Assembly (NCBI GenBank): GCA_026169375.1 | Contig: JAPFCR010000007.1 | Span: forward strand, 1 to 35,662 | Direction of reading: 5' to 3' | DNA length: 35,662 bases | Source of the DNA: Sporosarcina sp. | GTDB taxonomy: Bacteria > Bacillota > Bacilli > Bacillales_A > Planococcaceae | In this document: in pieces, positions 24,735 through 34,640 of the stretch | How positions within the stretch are numbered: the first letter of the stretch is position 1 | Layout: each line of letters begins with the position of its first letter | Program-made: the position numbers and the translations under genes | The notes under the pieces: generated by a model | The model's database searches: none | Seen by the model: the letters and a program-made list of their open reading frames with translations, nothing else | Told to the model about the DNA's origin: nothing

Positions 24735-26276
24735 TTATACAGGATAAACTGGATGTTTGCGTGGCGGTTGCGGCAAATCTTTTGTGCTATATAATTTCAG
24801 ACGATCCGCAAGCACAGCTCTTAAATTATCTGGAGATACGATATCATCAATAATTAACTCCGACGCTAATTTATAAATATCGATTTCCTCTGTATATTCT
24901 TTATGTTTTTGTTGGACAAATGCAAGCTTTTCTTTTGGATCTTCAATCGCTTCAATGTGATTCGAATAAACCGCATTCACAGCTGCATCTGGCCCCATAA
25001 CTGCAATTTGAGCTGTCGGTAAAGCAATACAAACATCTGGCTCAAATGCCGGTCCTGCCATCGCATATAATCCAGCTCCGTATGCTTTACGAACAATGAC
25101 TGAAATTTTCGGGACCGTTGCTGAACTCATCGCCATGATGAGTTTCGCCCCGTGACGAATAATTCCAGCACGTTCTACACTTGTTCCAATCATAAAGCCT
25201 GGTACATCGGCTAGGAAAATGAGTGGAATTGAAAATGCATCACAAAGATTAATAAACTTTGCTGCTTTATCGGCAGAATCTACGAAAAGAACGCCACCTT
25301 TAACTTTTGGTTGGTTGGCAATAATTCCGACGGGTTGCCCTTCAATTCGTGCAAACCCTGTAATGAGTTCACCCGCAAATAGCTTTTTAATTTCATAAAA
25401 GCTTTCTGCATCAATTAATGTATCAATGGCTTCGTACATATCAAATGGCGCATTTTGATTCTTAGGAATGATTTCTTCCAATGTACGCTTGGCTTTTGCT
25501 TGAACCGCTTTTTGTATTTCTGGTTTTTCTGTATAGTTTGCTGGAAAATATGTTAAATAGCGACGTGCACTTGCAATGGCTTCTTTTTCATCTTCAGCAA
25601 GTACGTCCCCACAACCACTTACTGAACAATGCATTCTTGCGCCGCCCATTTCTTCTAACGACACTTTTTCACCAATGACTTTTTCTGCCATCCTTGGTGA
25701 ACCAAGGTACATCGATGCATTTCCTTCCACCATAATGACAACATCACAGAATGCTGGAATGTAGGCGCCACCTGCTGCCGACGGACCAAATAATAAACAT
25801 ATTTGTGGAATCAATCCAGACATCCGTACTTGATTATGGAAAATCTTTCCCGCTCCCCTACGATTCGGGAACATTTCTAATTGATCTGTAATACGTGCAC
25901 CCGCTGAATCCACAAGATACAACATGGGTACTCGATTTTTCTCTGCGATTTCTTGAATACGAATGATCTTTTCGACTGTTTTTGCTCCCCATGAACCTGC
26001 TTTTACAGTCGAATCATTCGCCATCACACAGACAGTTTGACCGTTTACTTTCCCCATTGCTGTAACGACCCCGTCCGCTGGTAAATCTCCTGCTTCATAA
26101 TTTGCAAAGCGACCATCTTCTGTGTACTCCCCATTATCAAACAATAATGCTAATCGCTCTCTTACAAAAAGTTTATTTTGCCCCTTCAGTCGCTCGTGAT
26201 ATTTCTCTGCACCACCAGCAAAAATCTCTTCTAACTTATCTTCTAGTACTTTCTGATTTGCGACAACTTCTGTCAT
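24735..26276 (-). CDS. Acyl-CoA carboxylase, carboxyltransferase subunit
   Basis: From ATG 26276 (GGAGGG six bases upstream) the product has 513 residues. It has both halves of the carboxyltransferase fold: VMANDSTVKAGSWG near 87, SAGARITDQ near 125, the CoA-loop GPSAAGGAYIPAF near 160 and GFMIGTSVERAGIIRHGAKL near 355. This is the PccB/MccB type. It transfers CO2 from biotin to a short- or branched-chain acyl-CoA. It closely resembles YngE of the B. subtilis leucine-degradation cluster, so methylcrotonyl-CoA or propionyl-CoA are likely substrates; sequence alone cannot decide. It works with the biotin carrier and carboxylase upstream. Confidence 0.9.
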   Translation of the reverse strand: MTEVVANQKVLEDKLEEIFAGGAEKYHERLKGQNKLFVRERLALLFDNGEYTEDGRFANYEAGDLPADGVVTAMGKVNGQTVCVMANDSTVKAGSWGAKTVEKIIRIQEIAEKNRVPMLYLVDSAGARITDQLEMFPNRRGAGKIFHNQVRMSGLIPQICLLFGPSAAGGAYIPAFCDVVIMVEGNASMYLGSPRMAEKVIGEKVSLEEMGGARMHCSVSGCGDVLAEDEKEAIASARRYLTYFPANYTEKPEIQKAVQAKAKRTLEEIIPKNQNAPFDMYEAIDTLIDAESFYEIKKLFAGELITGFARIEGQPVGIIANQPKVKGGVLFVDSADKAAKFINLCDAFSIPLIFLADVPGFMIGTSVERAGIIRHGAKLIMAMSSATVPKISVIVRKAYGAGLYAMAGPAFEPDVCIALPTAQIAVMGPDAAVNAVYSNHIEAIEDPKEKLAFVQQKHKEYTEEIDIYKLASELIIDDIVSPDNLRAVLADRLKLYSTKDLPQPPRKHPVYPV

Positions 26277-26315
26277 TCCATTCCCTCCGTTCATACTTCT
26301 CGTTCATTTGAACAC

Positions 26316-26528
26316 TTACTTCAATGTAACAAGAACGTCGCCTTCGTTTACAAAATCCCCTTCATTTACATTCACTTCAGCGACTGCTCCAGCAACTTCT
26401 GCTTCAACAGGAATCTCCATTTTCATAGACTCAAGTATGAATACAACTTGTCCTACTTCTACTTCTTCCCCGATCTTCACGTTTACTTTGAATACCGAAC
26501 CTGCCATTGTCGATTTGAGTTGTGTCAT
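26316..26528 (-). CDS. Small biotin carboxyl carrier protein
   Basis: From ATG 26528 this is a 70-residue biotinyl domain. The biotin lysine is in ESMKME (Lys36), with the usual hairpin after it and the family ending EGDFVNEGDVLVTL. It carries carboxybiotin between the carboxylase and the carboxyltransferase. The start overlaps the accC stop as ATGA and has GGGGG eleven bases upstream. A longer frame inside accC is rejected. A free-standing carrier of this size resembles B. subtilis YngHB, supporting a dedicated acyl-CoA carboxylase rather than the essential acetyl-CoA carboxylase. Confidence 0.92.
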   Translation of the reverse strand: MTQLKSTMAGSVFKVNVKIGEEVEVGQVVFILESMKMEIPVEAEVAGAVAEVNVNEGDFVNEGDVLVTLK

Positions 26529-27886
26529 TGTACTTTTTCCCCCTTTAATTTTTCTAACCAATGATTAATAATTGACGTTGTATAATCTCCTTTAACAAAC
26601 GCCTCTTCCCTTAATATTTCTGTAAATAAAGGCAAGTTTGTTTTTAAACCTTCTATTTTAAATGTTTTTAAATAGGTTTTAGACTTTTCAATGGCTTGTT
26701 CTCTCGTCTCTGCATGTACAATCACTTTAGCGATAAGTGGATCATAAAACGGTGTTACTTTTCCACCTTCTACATAACCATTGTCGATTCGGGCATTTTG
26801 AATATCACCAAGATCTAATTGTGTAATTTCACCTGGCGACGGCATAAATGTTTGCGGATCTTCCGCATAAAGACGGAACTCTAATGCATGACCTTTTAAT
26901 TTAATTTGATTTTGTACTTTTACTGGTAATTCATTTCCTTTTGCGACTTCAATTTGCCACTCTACTAAGTCGAATCCTGTCACTTCTTCAGTAACCGGAT
27001 GTTCAACTTGCAGCCTTGTATTCATCTCCAAAAAGTAAACGCTTTCATCTTTATCGACAATAAACTCCACTGTTCCCGCATTTTTGTACCCGACAGCTTT
27101 TGCCGCATTGACCGCCGCTTCATATAATTTTTCTCTAGCAGCTTCCGATAAATTTGGTGAAGGTGATTCCTCGATCACTTTTTGGTTTCTTCTTTGAACG
27201 GAACAATTACGTTCATATAAATGAATAATATTTCCGAACTGATCGCCAAATATTTGAACTTCAATATGTCGAGCATCTGTTATAAACTTTTCTAAAAAGA
27301 CCTCATCACTTCCAAAATACATTTTCGCTCTACTTTTTACGGATTCAAACTGCTGACTGAGCGCTTGTTCATTATCGCAGCGAATCATACCAACTCCGCC
27401 ACCACCTGCGCTTGCCTTTAACATAATTGGATAGCCTATTTCGAGCGCAATGTTTTTCGCCTCTTCTAATAACCCAATACCTTCATCTGTCCCCGGAACT
27501 ACTGGTACAGCAGCTTGTTGCATCGTTTGGCGAGAAACAATTTTATCCCCCATTTTCTTAATTGTTTCTGCATCTGGACCAATAAAAGTGATTCCTGCCG
27601 CTTCAACCTGCTGTACAAACTTACCATTTTCAGACAAAATTCCATAACCAGGATGAATTGCATCGACTTGTTCACGTAATGCAAGTTCAATGATTTCTTG
27701 TCCTTTTAAATAAGATTGCTGAATAGGTGAAGGACCAATTAAAAATGAATAGTCCGCTTCTTTTACAAATGGCATATCAGCATCAGCCTCAGAATATATG
27801 GCAACTGTTTCGATGCCTAAACGTTTACATGTACGAATGACTCTACTTGCAATTTCCCCACGATTTGCAATGAGTACTTTCTTCAT
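26525..27886 (-). CDS. accC: Biotin carboxylase subunit of acyl-CoA carboxylase
   Basis: The 453-residue ATP-grasp enzyme carboxylates biotin using bicarbonate and ATP. It shows KKVLIANRGEIASRVIRTC at the start and HPGYGILSEN near 80. The glycine-rich ATP loop KASAGGGGVGM lies near 158, with FLEMNTRLQVEHPVTE near 281 including catalytic residues, and a C-terminal cap domain completes the protein. It is a stand-alone carboxylase of the AccC/YngH type. Since this cluster has its own carrier and transferase, it is probably a second, catabolic copy; the main acetyl-CoA carboxylase genes are not in this window. GGGGGG precedes the ATG by ten bases. Confidence 0.9.
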   Translation of the reverse strand: MKKVLIANRGEIASRVIRTCKRLGIETVAIYSEADADMPFVKEADYSFLIGPSPIQQSYLKGQEIIELALREQVDAIHPGYGILSENGKFVQQVEAAGITFIGPDAETIKKMGDKIVSRQTMQQAAVPVVPGTDEGIGLLEEAKNIALEIGYPIMLKASAGGGGVGMIRCDNEQALSQQFESVKSRAKMYFGSDEVFLEKFITDARHIEVQIFGDQFGNIIHLYERNCSVQRRNQKVIEESPSPNLSEAAREKLYEAAVNAAKAVGYKNAGTVEFIVDKDESVYFLEMNTRLQVEHPVTEEVTGFDLVEWQIEVAKGNELPVKVQNQIKLKGHALEFRLYAEDPQTFMPSPGEITQLDLGDIQNARIDNGYVEGGKVTPFYDPLIAKVIVHAETREQAIEKSKTYLKTFKIEGLKTNLPLFTEILREEAFVKGDYTTSIINHWLEKLKGEKVQ

Positions 27887-27934
27887 AAATGATTTTCCCC
27901 CCTATGTTTGTAAAGTAATTTCTCTATCCCATCT

Positions 27935-27964
27935 ATTATATTAAACGATAGTTCACTACTTTTT
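27935..27964 (-). promoter_or_regulatory. Promoter/operator candidate upstream of accC
   Basis: On the minus strand a perfect TATAAT (27935-27940) is preceded, ten bases upstream, by AAGTAGTGAAC (27951-27961). The same 11 bases occur in the palindrome upstream of ylmC, nine bases before its -10-like hexamer. A TTGAAA (27962-27967) lies 21 bases from the -10, too far for a normal -35, so an activator or repressor may act here. Confidence 0.4.
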
Positions 27965-28055
27965 CAAGTATTTATCAGAAAAAACTTACTTTTCCCACCA
28001 ATATACTTTCCCAAAACACACTTCGAATCAGTTACTAGGATAGATATGCATATTT

Positions 28056-28817
28056 TCACTTAACTTTTCTTCCAAGGAATTTTGCAACAGCTTCATGATG
28101 ACAATCCTTCTCCCACAGCACTGAACAAACTTCCACTTCTTCGATCATTCGATTATGTAGCGCATTCGTTTCCCATTTTCTAATAGCCACTTCTTTATAA
28201 GCCCGTTGAACAGAAGGATGAACATTCGACAATTGCTGTAAAAACTGTTCCAAACCTTCCTCAGCTGTATCGTCGTATAGCTCAGTCGCCCAACCTAATC
28301 TATGTAACTCTTCTGCATTATATAACTTCGCCACTGAAAGCATCTTAAGTAAACGATCATGCTGACAGTTTTTTTCGAATAATAAAGTCGCGCCACCCCA
28401 AGCTGTTGTAATCCCCAACGTTCCTTGAATAAATCCTGCTTTTGCATCACGTGACATTAAGCGATAATCACAAGCTGTTGCAATTTCACACCCACCGCCG
28501 ACTGCCGTTCCGTTCACTAGCGCAATAACAGGCACTGGTAAAGTCGCTAAACGATAAAGCAGACTCGCCATGCGACACAGCACTGGATAAGCATCTTCAG
28601 CAGTCCATAAAAACTGATACTCGACTAAGTCTCCCCCCGAACAGAAAACATTTTCACTTCCAGTGATGACAGCATAGGCAATCTCTTTATTTTCTTCAAC
28701 TTCAGTTAAAAATGACTCTAACCCATTTGCCACCTCTCGACTCATCGCATTTCTTCTCTCGGGATGATTGATGATAAATTTTGCAACGCCTTCTTTTATT
28801 TCAATTTCAAATAACAC
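28056..28817 (-). CDS. Crotonase-fold enoyl-CoA hydratase/isomerase family protein
   Basis: The 253-residue crotonase-fold protein starts at GTG 28817 with GAGGTG upstream. Both oxyanion-hole elements are visible: FCSGGD at 58-63 and NGTAVGGGCE at 102-111, where Glu111 corresponds to one of the two catalytic glutamates of enoyl-CoA hydratase. The second catalytic glutamate (the E of the usual QPE motif) is replaced; here the sequence is QGT at 131-133 followed by LGITTAWGG. True hydratases keep both, so hydratase activity is doubtful. The pattern resembles, from memory, decarboxylases of the ECHDC1 kind. Location between the carboxylase genes and rpmF suggests acyl-CoA metabolism. Confidence 0.8.
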   Translation of the reverse strand: MLFEIEIKEGVAKFIINHPERRNAMSREVANGLESFLTEVEENKEIAYAVITGSENVFCSGGDLVEYQFLWTAEDAYPVLCRMASLLYRLATLPVPVIALVNGTAVGGGCEIATACDYRLMSRDAKAGFIQGTLGITTAWGGATLLFEKNCQHDRLLKMLSVAKLYNAEELHRLGWATELYDDTAEEGLEQFLQQLSNVHPSVQRAYKEVAIRKWETNALHNRMIEEVEVCSVLWEKDCHHEAVAKFLGRKVK

Positions 28818-28842
28818 GCCTACACCTCTTCACAATATTTCT

Positions 28843-28881
28843 AAAAAAAAGACTACCAAGAGCCATGGTCTCTTGATAGTC
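28843..28881 (-). terminator. Intrinsic terminator after rpmF
   Basis: A 12-base arm (28851-28862) pairs with 28870-28881 with one mismatch around a CCATGGT loop, and a T8 run follows on the minus strand. It ends the ylbN-rpmF operon. Confidence 0.9.
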
Positions 28882-28939
28882 TTTTAAAGAAATCCTAAGT
28901 TAATAATAGTTTTTCTTTAGAGTTGTAGTCGAATATCAA

Positions 28940-29113
28940 TTACTCGCCTACAACTTCTTTTCCTTTGTAATGTCCGCACGAATTACAAATGCGATGTGCT
29001 AATTTTAATTCGCCACAGTTATCACATGTATTCATTCCCGGTACTTGTAACTTTTTGTGAGTACGGCGTTGTTTTGTAACTGTTTTAGATGTTCTTCTCT
29101 TTGGTACAGCCAT
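28940..29113 (-). CDS. rpmF: Ribosomal protein L32
   Basis: From ATG 29113 the protein has 57 residues and begins [20 protein letters not shown], typical of bacterial L32. GGAGG lies eight bases upstream; an earlier GTG overlaps this site and is rejected. A zinc ribbon is complete, with CDNC (30-33) and CNSC (43-46), so this is the zinc-binding form. It is co-transcribed with ylbN, 26 bases upstream, as in most Firmicutes, and is followed by a strong terminator. Confidence 0.97.
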   Translation of the reverse strand: MAVPKRRTSKTVTKQRRTHKKLQVPGMNTCDNCGELKLAHRICNSCGHYKGKEVVGE

Positions 29114-29139
29114 CTGGGGCACCTCCTTAAACGAATGAT

Positions 29140-29673
29140 TTATTCGTCTTTTTTATCAAATAAATTCGCCAATCCTGCAAGCCTTGGATCCACTTCCGGT
29201 TTACTTTCTTCAACCTTTTCGTCGTATGCCTCGTCAGTCATATACGACCAACCGTCACCTTCTGCCTCGGTCATGTCTTCAGCTTGTTCACTGTACACTT
29301 GAAGCGGAATTTCCAGAAGAATTAACTCTTCTAAAACCGGATCCAGTTCAATGAATTCACCTTCAACAGAATGAACTTCTTCTTCATCTTCATGAATCGA
29401 ATATTCATCCCAATTGAAAACTTCAGTTGATTCAATCGTAAACGGGAAACGAACATCTTCCCAAGTTCTTGCACAAGGCAGAGTCATCGTTCCTTCAAGT
29501 CGGAAATCACATTCGATTTCAAATGAATCGATTTTACATGTTCCCGATACTCGTACAGGATCGATTCCCCGAATTTCAGGGTTCCGTTTCTTAACGGATT
29601 CAAGATCTACCATTTCGTCAAATGGCATATCTCCTTGTCTGTATCTCTGCAATTGATGGATAGACCATTTCAT
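29140..29673 (-). CDS. ylbN: YceD/DUF177 family protein YlbN
   Basis: From ATG 29673, with GAGGTGAT upstream, the protein has 177 residues. It matches the DUF177/YceD family, with a conserved centre ([16 protein letters not shown]) bearing two cysteines and an acidic C-terminal half. It is paired with rpmF across bacteria. A role in 23S rRNA processing or large-subunit assembly has been proposed for the family. A perfect consensus promoter lies 27 bases before the start. A longer frame that reads through that promoter is rejected. Confidence 0.92.
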   Translation of the reverse strand: MKWSIHQLQRYRQGDMPFDEMVDLESVKKRNPEIRGIDPVRVSGTCKIDSFEIECDFRLEGTMTLPCARTWEDVRFPFTIESTEVFNWDEYSIHEDEEEVHSVEGEFIELDPVLEELILLEIPLQVYSEQAEDMTEAEGDGWSYMTDEAYDEKVEESKPEVDPRLAGLANLFDKKDE

Positions 29674-29700
29674 GTCGATCACCTCAAGACAACATTCTTG

Positions 29701-29729
29701 ATTATATAATGTGCTGAAATAGATGTCAA
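29701..29729 (-). promoter_or_regulatory. Consensus sigma-A promoter of ylbN-rpmF
   Basis: On the minus strand TTGACA (29724-29729) and TATAAT (29701-29706) are separated by exactly 17 bases, a perfect consensus. Transcription should begin near 29694, giving a leader of about 20 bases. Such strength fits a ribosomal protein operon. Confidence 0.88.
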
Positions 29730-29864
29730 GATATTTTCTTGTCACATCTATATTCTATACGGAACAATTCTTGTTTTTTCTTCATCAAAGAGTTTCCAAA
29801 TCCTCGATTATTCATGAATTGAACCGATCGGACGACTTAAACTAACTTCACTTTACACATTGTC

Positions 29865-29873
29865 TGGTATGAT
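29865..29873 (+). promoter_or_regulatory. Extended -10 promoter candidate of tmcAL
   Basis: TGGTATGAT is an extended -10 element about 35 bases before the tmcAL start. No good -35 is visible. Confidence 0.4.
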
Positions 29874-29908
29874 AAAGTTAAATACATTGTAACAAAGGAG
29901 TGGACACA

Positions 29909-31117
29909 TTGAAAGCGACAGGAGTCATTGTTGAATATAATCCTTTTCATAATGGACATAAACTTCATGCACTTGCTGCAAAACAAGAAACAGATGCTGA
30001 TATTGTCATTGCTGTCATGAGCGGCAATTTCTTACAAAGAGGAGAACCCGCCTTTGTAGATAAATGGATGCGAGCAGAAATGGCCTTAAAAAACGGCGTT
30101 GATTTGATTTTTGAACTACCTTACGCTTTTGCAACTGCTCATGCACCACAGTTCGCTAAAGGAGCTATCCAACTACTAGATGCCGCTCATTGTCAGACTT
30201 ATTGTTTTGGAAGCGAGGAAGGACAAATTCAGCCCTTTAACAACAGTATGACACTCCTTCATTCACATCATACTGATTATGAACAAATGATTCATGATTT
30301 CATTTCTGAGGGCATTAGTTATCCTAAAGCTTTAAATAAAGCTTACGATATATTAACCGCTAAAAACAATGGACCGTTTGTTGACTTAACGCAACCAAAT
30401 AATATTTTAGGCTTTCATTATATACAAGCTGCCTATCAAATAAACAGTCTAATGAGACCGGCAACAATTAAACGCATCGGCGCTAATTATCATGATGATA
30501 CACTCAATGCTCAAACAATCGGCAGTGCGACAGGGATTCGTAAAACGTTCTTCGATACGAAAGATTTAAATGCTGTACAAAATTTCATCCCAAGTCATGT
30601 ATATGAAAGATTACAAACTCAGCAAGAAAAAGGAATCTCTTTCGGTCACTGGAGAACTTTATATCCTTTTTTACGTATGACTATTTTACGTGATACCCCA
30701 AAACGCTTAGCCCAAATTGCCGATGTCACAGAAGGTATTGAAAACCTCATTTACCGTGCCGCCGTAAAGCATGAAAACTTCGATTATTTTATGGAAAGCG
30801 TAAAATCAAAACGCTATACATGGACACGTATTCAACGTATGTTGACCCATATTCTAACAGGATATACATACAAAATGAGAGCAGACATAGAAGCGCCTAC
30901 GTACTTACGATTACTCGGGATGAATCAAAACGGCCGTCGATATTTAAATAGGTATAAAAAGGATTTAAAATTGCCTCTCGTTAGTAAAGCTGCTGCCTTT
31001 TCAAATGCCTCATTAAATCTTGATATTCAAACTTCTAACATTTATGCCGTTGGTTTAGGAACACCTGCCAAGGTAAATGCAGACTATACTAATGCGCCTA
31101 TTTTTATTCGTGAATGA
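29909..31117 (+). CDS. tmcAL: tRNA(Met) cytidine acetate ligase TmcAL (YlbM)
   Basis: The 402-residue protein starts at TTG 29909, eight bases after AAAGGAG; an in-frame GTG three codons earlier overlaps that ribosome site. The start MKATGVIVEYNPFHNGHKLH contains the nucleotidyltransferase HxGH motif, followed by AVMSGNFLQRGEPAF and KWMRAEMALKNGVDLIFELP. TmcAL activates acetate with ATP and acetylates C34 of elongator tRNA-Met. It is on the opposite strand from ylbN, the same divergent arrangement as in B. subtilis, and converges on pbuX at a shared terminator. Confidence 0.95.
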   Translation: MKATGVIVEYNPFHNGHKLHALAAKQETDADIVIAVMSGNFLQRGEPAFVDKWMRAEMALKNGVDLIFELPYAFATAHAPQFAKGAIQLLDAAHCQTYCFGSEEGQIQPFNNSMTLLHSHHTDYEQMIHDFISEGISYPKALNKAYDILTAKNNGPFVDLTQPNNILGFHYIQAAYQINSLMRPATIKRIGANYHDDTLNAQTIGSATGIRKTFFDTKDLNAVQNFIPSHVYERLQTQQEKGISFGHWRTLYPFLRMTILRDTPKRLAQIADVTEGIENLIYRAAVKHENFDYFMESVKSKRYTWTRIQRMLTHILTGYTYKMRADIEAPTYLRLLGMNQNGRRYLNRYKKDLKLPLVSKAAAFSNASLNLDIQTSNIYAVGLGTPAKVNADYTNAPIFIRE

Positions 31118-31127
31118 TTTGAACGAC

Positions 31128-31171
31128 AAAAAAACTTGTAGAAAATCTGAACATTTTCTACAAGTTTTTTA
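31128..31171. terminator. Bidirectional terminator between tmcAL and pbuX
   Basis: A perfect 13-base inverted repeat (31134-31146 with 31153-31165, loop CTGAAC) is flanked by A7 and T6 runs. It can terminate both convergent genes. Confidence 0.93.
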
Positions 31172-33183
<2,012 letters not shown>

Positions 33184-33239
33184 GCTAACTTGTCGAAAAA
33201 TTGAATACAAAGCTTCTATTCGAAACAAAAGCTTCTGTC

Positions 33240-33318
33240 ATTGCTACTCATAGTCAATTCGTTTAGGGCGAATTGGTAGAAACTTGTGAGCCTTATTCTC
33301 ACGATTATATGAGTGAAT
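33240..33318 (-). ncRNA. Purine (guanine-type) riboswitch aptamer
   Basis: On the minus strand all hallmarks of the purine aptamer are present: ACTCATATAATC, AAGTTTCTACC, CCCTAAA and GACTATGAGT. P1 is CTCAT/ATGAG, P2 GTGAG/CTCAC and P3 CAATTCG/CGAATTG. The specificity base in GACTAT is C, which selects guanine, hypoxanthine or xanthine rather than adenine. Together with its terminator, promoter and the gap to ylbL, it accounts for the 390-base gene-free stretch 33058-33447. Confidence 0.95.
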
Positions 33319-33334
33319 GTTATTAGAATGATTT

Positions 33335-33363
33335 CATTGTAACATGTCATCATTGTTTTTCAA
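33335..33363 (-). promoter_or_regulatory. Sigma-A promoter of the riboswitch/xpt-pbuX transcript
   Basis: On the minus strand TTGGAA (33358-33363) and TACAAT (33335-33340) are separated by 17 bases, with a predicted start near 33328, just before the aptamer. Confidence 0.65.
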
Positions 33364-33447
33364 TAGCTTCAAGAAGTAAACAATAATTCTTATTTTTCTC
33401 GGGATTCCTTAGATTCCTATAACTCCTTCATTTTATAACGACTACAA

Positions 33448-34494
33448 TTATTTCGGTTGGATTTTCTCTAAATAAGCTAAAGCATCATCAATCGTTTTAA
33501 CAGGAATAATTTTCATAGAAGTCTTAATCGCCTCAGCAGTTTGAACCGCTTCTTCATAATTTGATTGAATCATCGGATTCACTTCTTTCACTTCTTTTGG
33601 TATTTCATCATCAGGAGCAAAAAAGATATCTACGCCGTCTTTGGCAGCAGCCATCACTTTAAAATCTGCCCCACCGATTCGTCCAACCGTTCCATCTTCT
33701 AGCATTTCTCCTGTTCCAGCAATGTTATACCCTTTCGTTAAATCTTCATCAACCAAATGATTTAAAATCTCTAAAGTAAACATTAAACCGGCAGATGGTC
33801 CGCCAATATTTGAAGTTTGAATCGTCACTTTTGGATCGGTTTCTACAATGCGATCTTCTTCAAACTGCACACCAATTCCAACACGTCCATCGCTTTCCGG
33901 AATTTCTTTTAACACAATTTCTATTTCTTTTTCTTCCTCTTCACGTTCGACCAGTAAGCGAATCTTGTCTCCTGCGCTCTTTTCAGCAACTAAAGTTCCA
34001 AACTCCCCCGAATATGTCAATGGTTTCTCATCAATTTCATGTATAATATCGCCAATTTCTAATAGATTAGAAGACGCACCTTTTTTCAATACCTTCATAA
34101 CAAGAACACCATTTAAATCTAAAGTGACTGGGATATTCGCTTTTTGAAATGCAACTGTAATCGCATTGTACTTAGAGTTAGCCATTAACCGTTGTTGACG
34201 TAATTGATACTCGGCTTCATTCTCACCATGCATTCGAACGCTTTTAGCAGGTAATACTTTTCGGTCTTTTGAAAATCTAGAGAGCGCATACGTAACAGGC
34301 GTTGCTTTAGCTAAAGAAATTGTCATTAAATTAAACGTACCCGTTCCCGCTTCTTCTACGCCTTCTACTTCTACGAGTGGCGACAGATCATAAGCACCAC
34401 CAGGCTGTGAAATATAACTATCCATTGGGTATAAAAACAAAACAGCAAGTAATGCAAGTGTCACAAAGGTAATCCCAATTTTTTTCATTCTCAT
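33448..34494 (-). CDS. ylbL: PDZ-containing Lon-type (S16) protease YlbL/SepM
   Basis: From ATG 34494 (GAGG nine bases upstream) the protein has 348 residues. It has an N-terminal membrane anchor (about 4-22), a PDZ domain (about 125-200) and a Lon-like serine-lysine protease domain. The catalytic Ser is in GGPSAGLMFTLEI (Ser234) and the Lys in GGADFKVMAA (Lys279); these numbers equal those I recall for B. subtilis YlbL. The B. subtilis enzyme degrades the cell-division inhibitor YneA during recovery from DNA damage; SepM in streptococci trims a peptide signal. Start choice among three close Met codons rests on spacing. Confidence 0.92.
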   Translation of the reverse strand: MRMKKIGITFVTLALLAVLFLYPMDSYISQPGGAYDLSPLVEVEGVEEAGTGTFNLMTISLAKATPVTYALSRFSKDRKVLPAKSVRMHGENEAEYQLRQQRLMANSKYNAITVAFQKANIPVTLDLNGVLVMKVLKKGASSNLLEIGDIIHEIDEKPLTYSGEFGTLVAEKSAGDKIRLLVEREEEEKEIEIVLKEIPESDGRVGIGVQFEEDRIVETDPKVTIQTSNIGGPSAGLMFTLEILNHLVDEDLTKGYNIAGTGEMLEDGTVGRIGGADFKVMAAAKDGVDIFFAPDDEIPKEVKEVNPMIQSNYEEAVQTAEAIKTSMKIIPVKTIDDALAYLEKIQPK

Positions 34495-34603
34495 GTACAT
34501 GCACCTCAGTTTAAATAGATTTATGATAAAAACTTCAGTTTAATCGCTTCAACTTTCTAGCTATTCATGATACTTCAATGATTTTATGGAAGGAGCGGAG
34601 TGC

Positions 34604-34639
34604 ATGCAAAGAAATATAAAAGCAGGCATGCAATTTTAA
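34604..34639 (+). other. 11-codon ORF or frameshifted start of ylbJ
   Basis: A strong AAGGAG lies eight bases before an ATG that opens an 11-codon frame (MQRNIKAGMQF). Its TAA ends one base before the ATG of the ylbJ-like gene, which itself has only a weak, distant ribosome site. It could be a leader peptide coupling translation, or the true basic N-terminus of the membrane protein separated by a frameshift. Confidence 0.5.
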
Positions 34640-34640
34640 T

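Noticed and set aside
29674..29745. Longer N-terminus for YlbN
   Set aside because: The extra 24 codons read through the consensus promoter and are upstream of the predicted transcript start.
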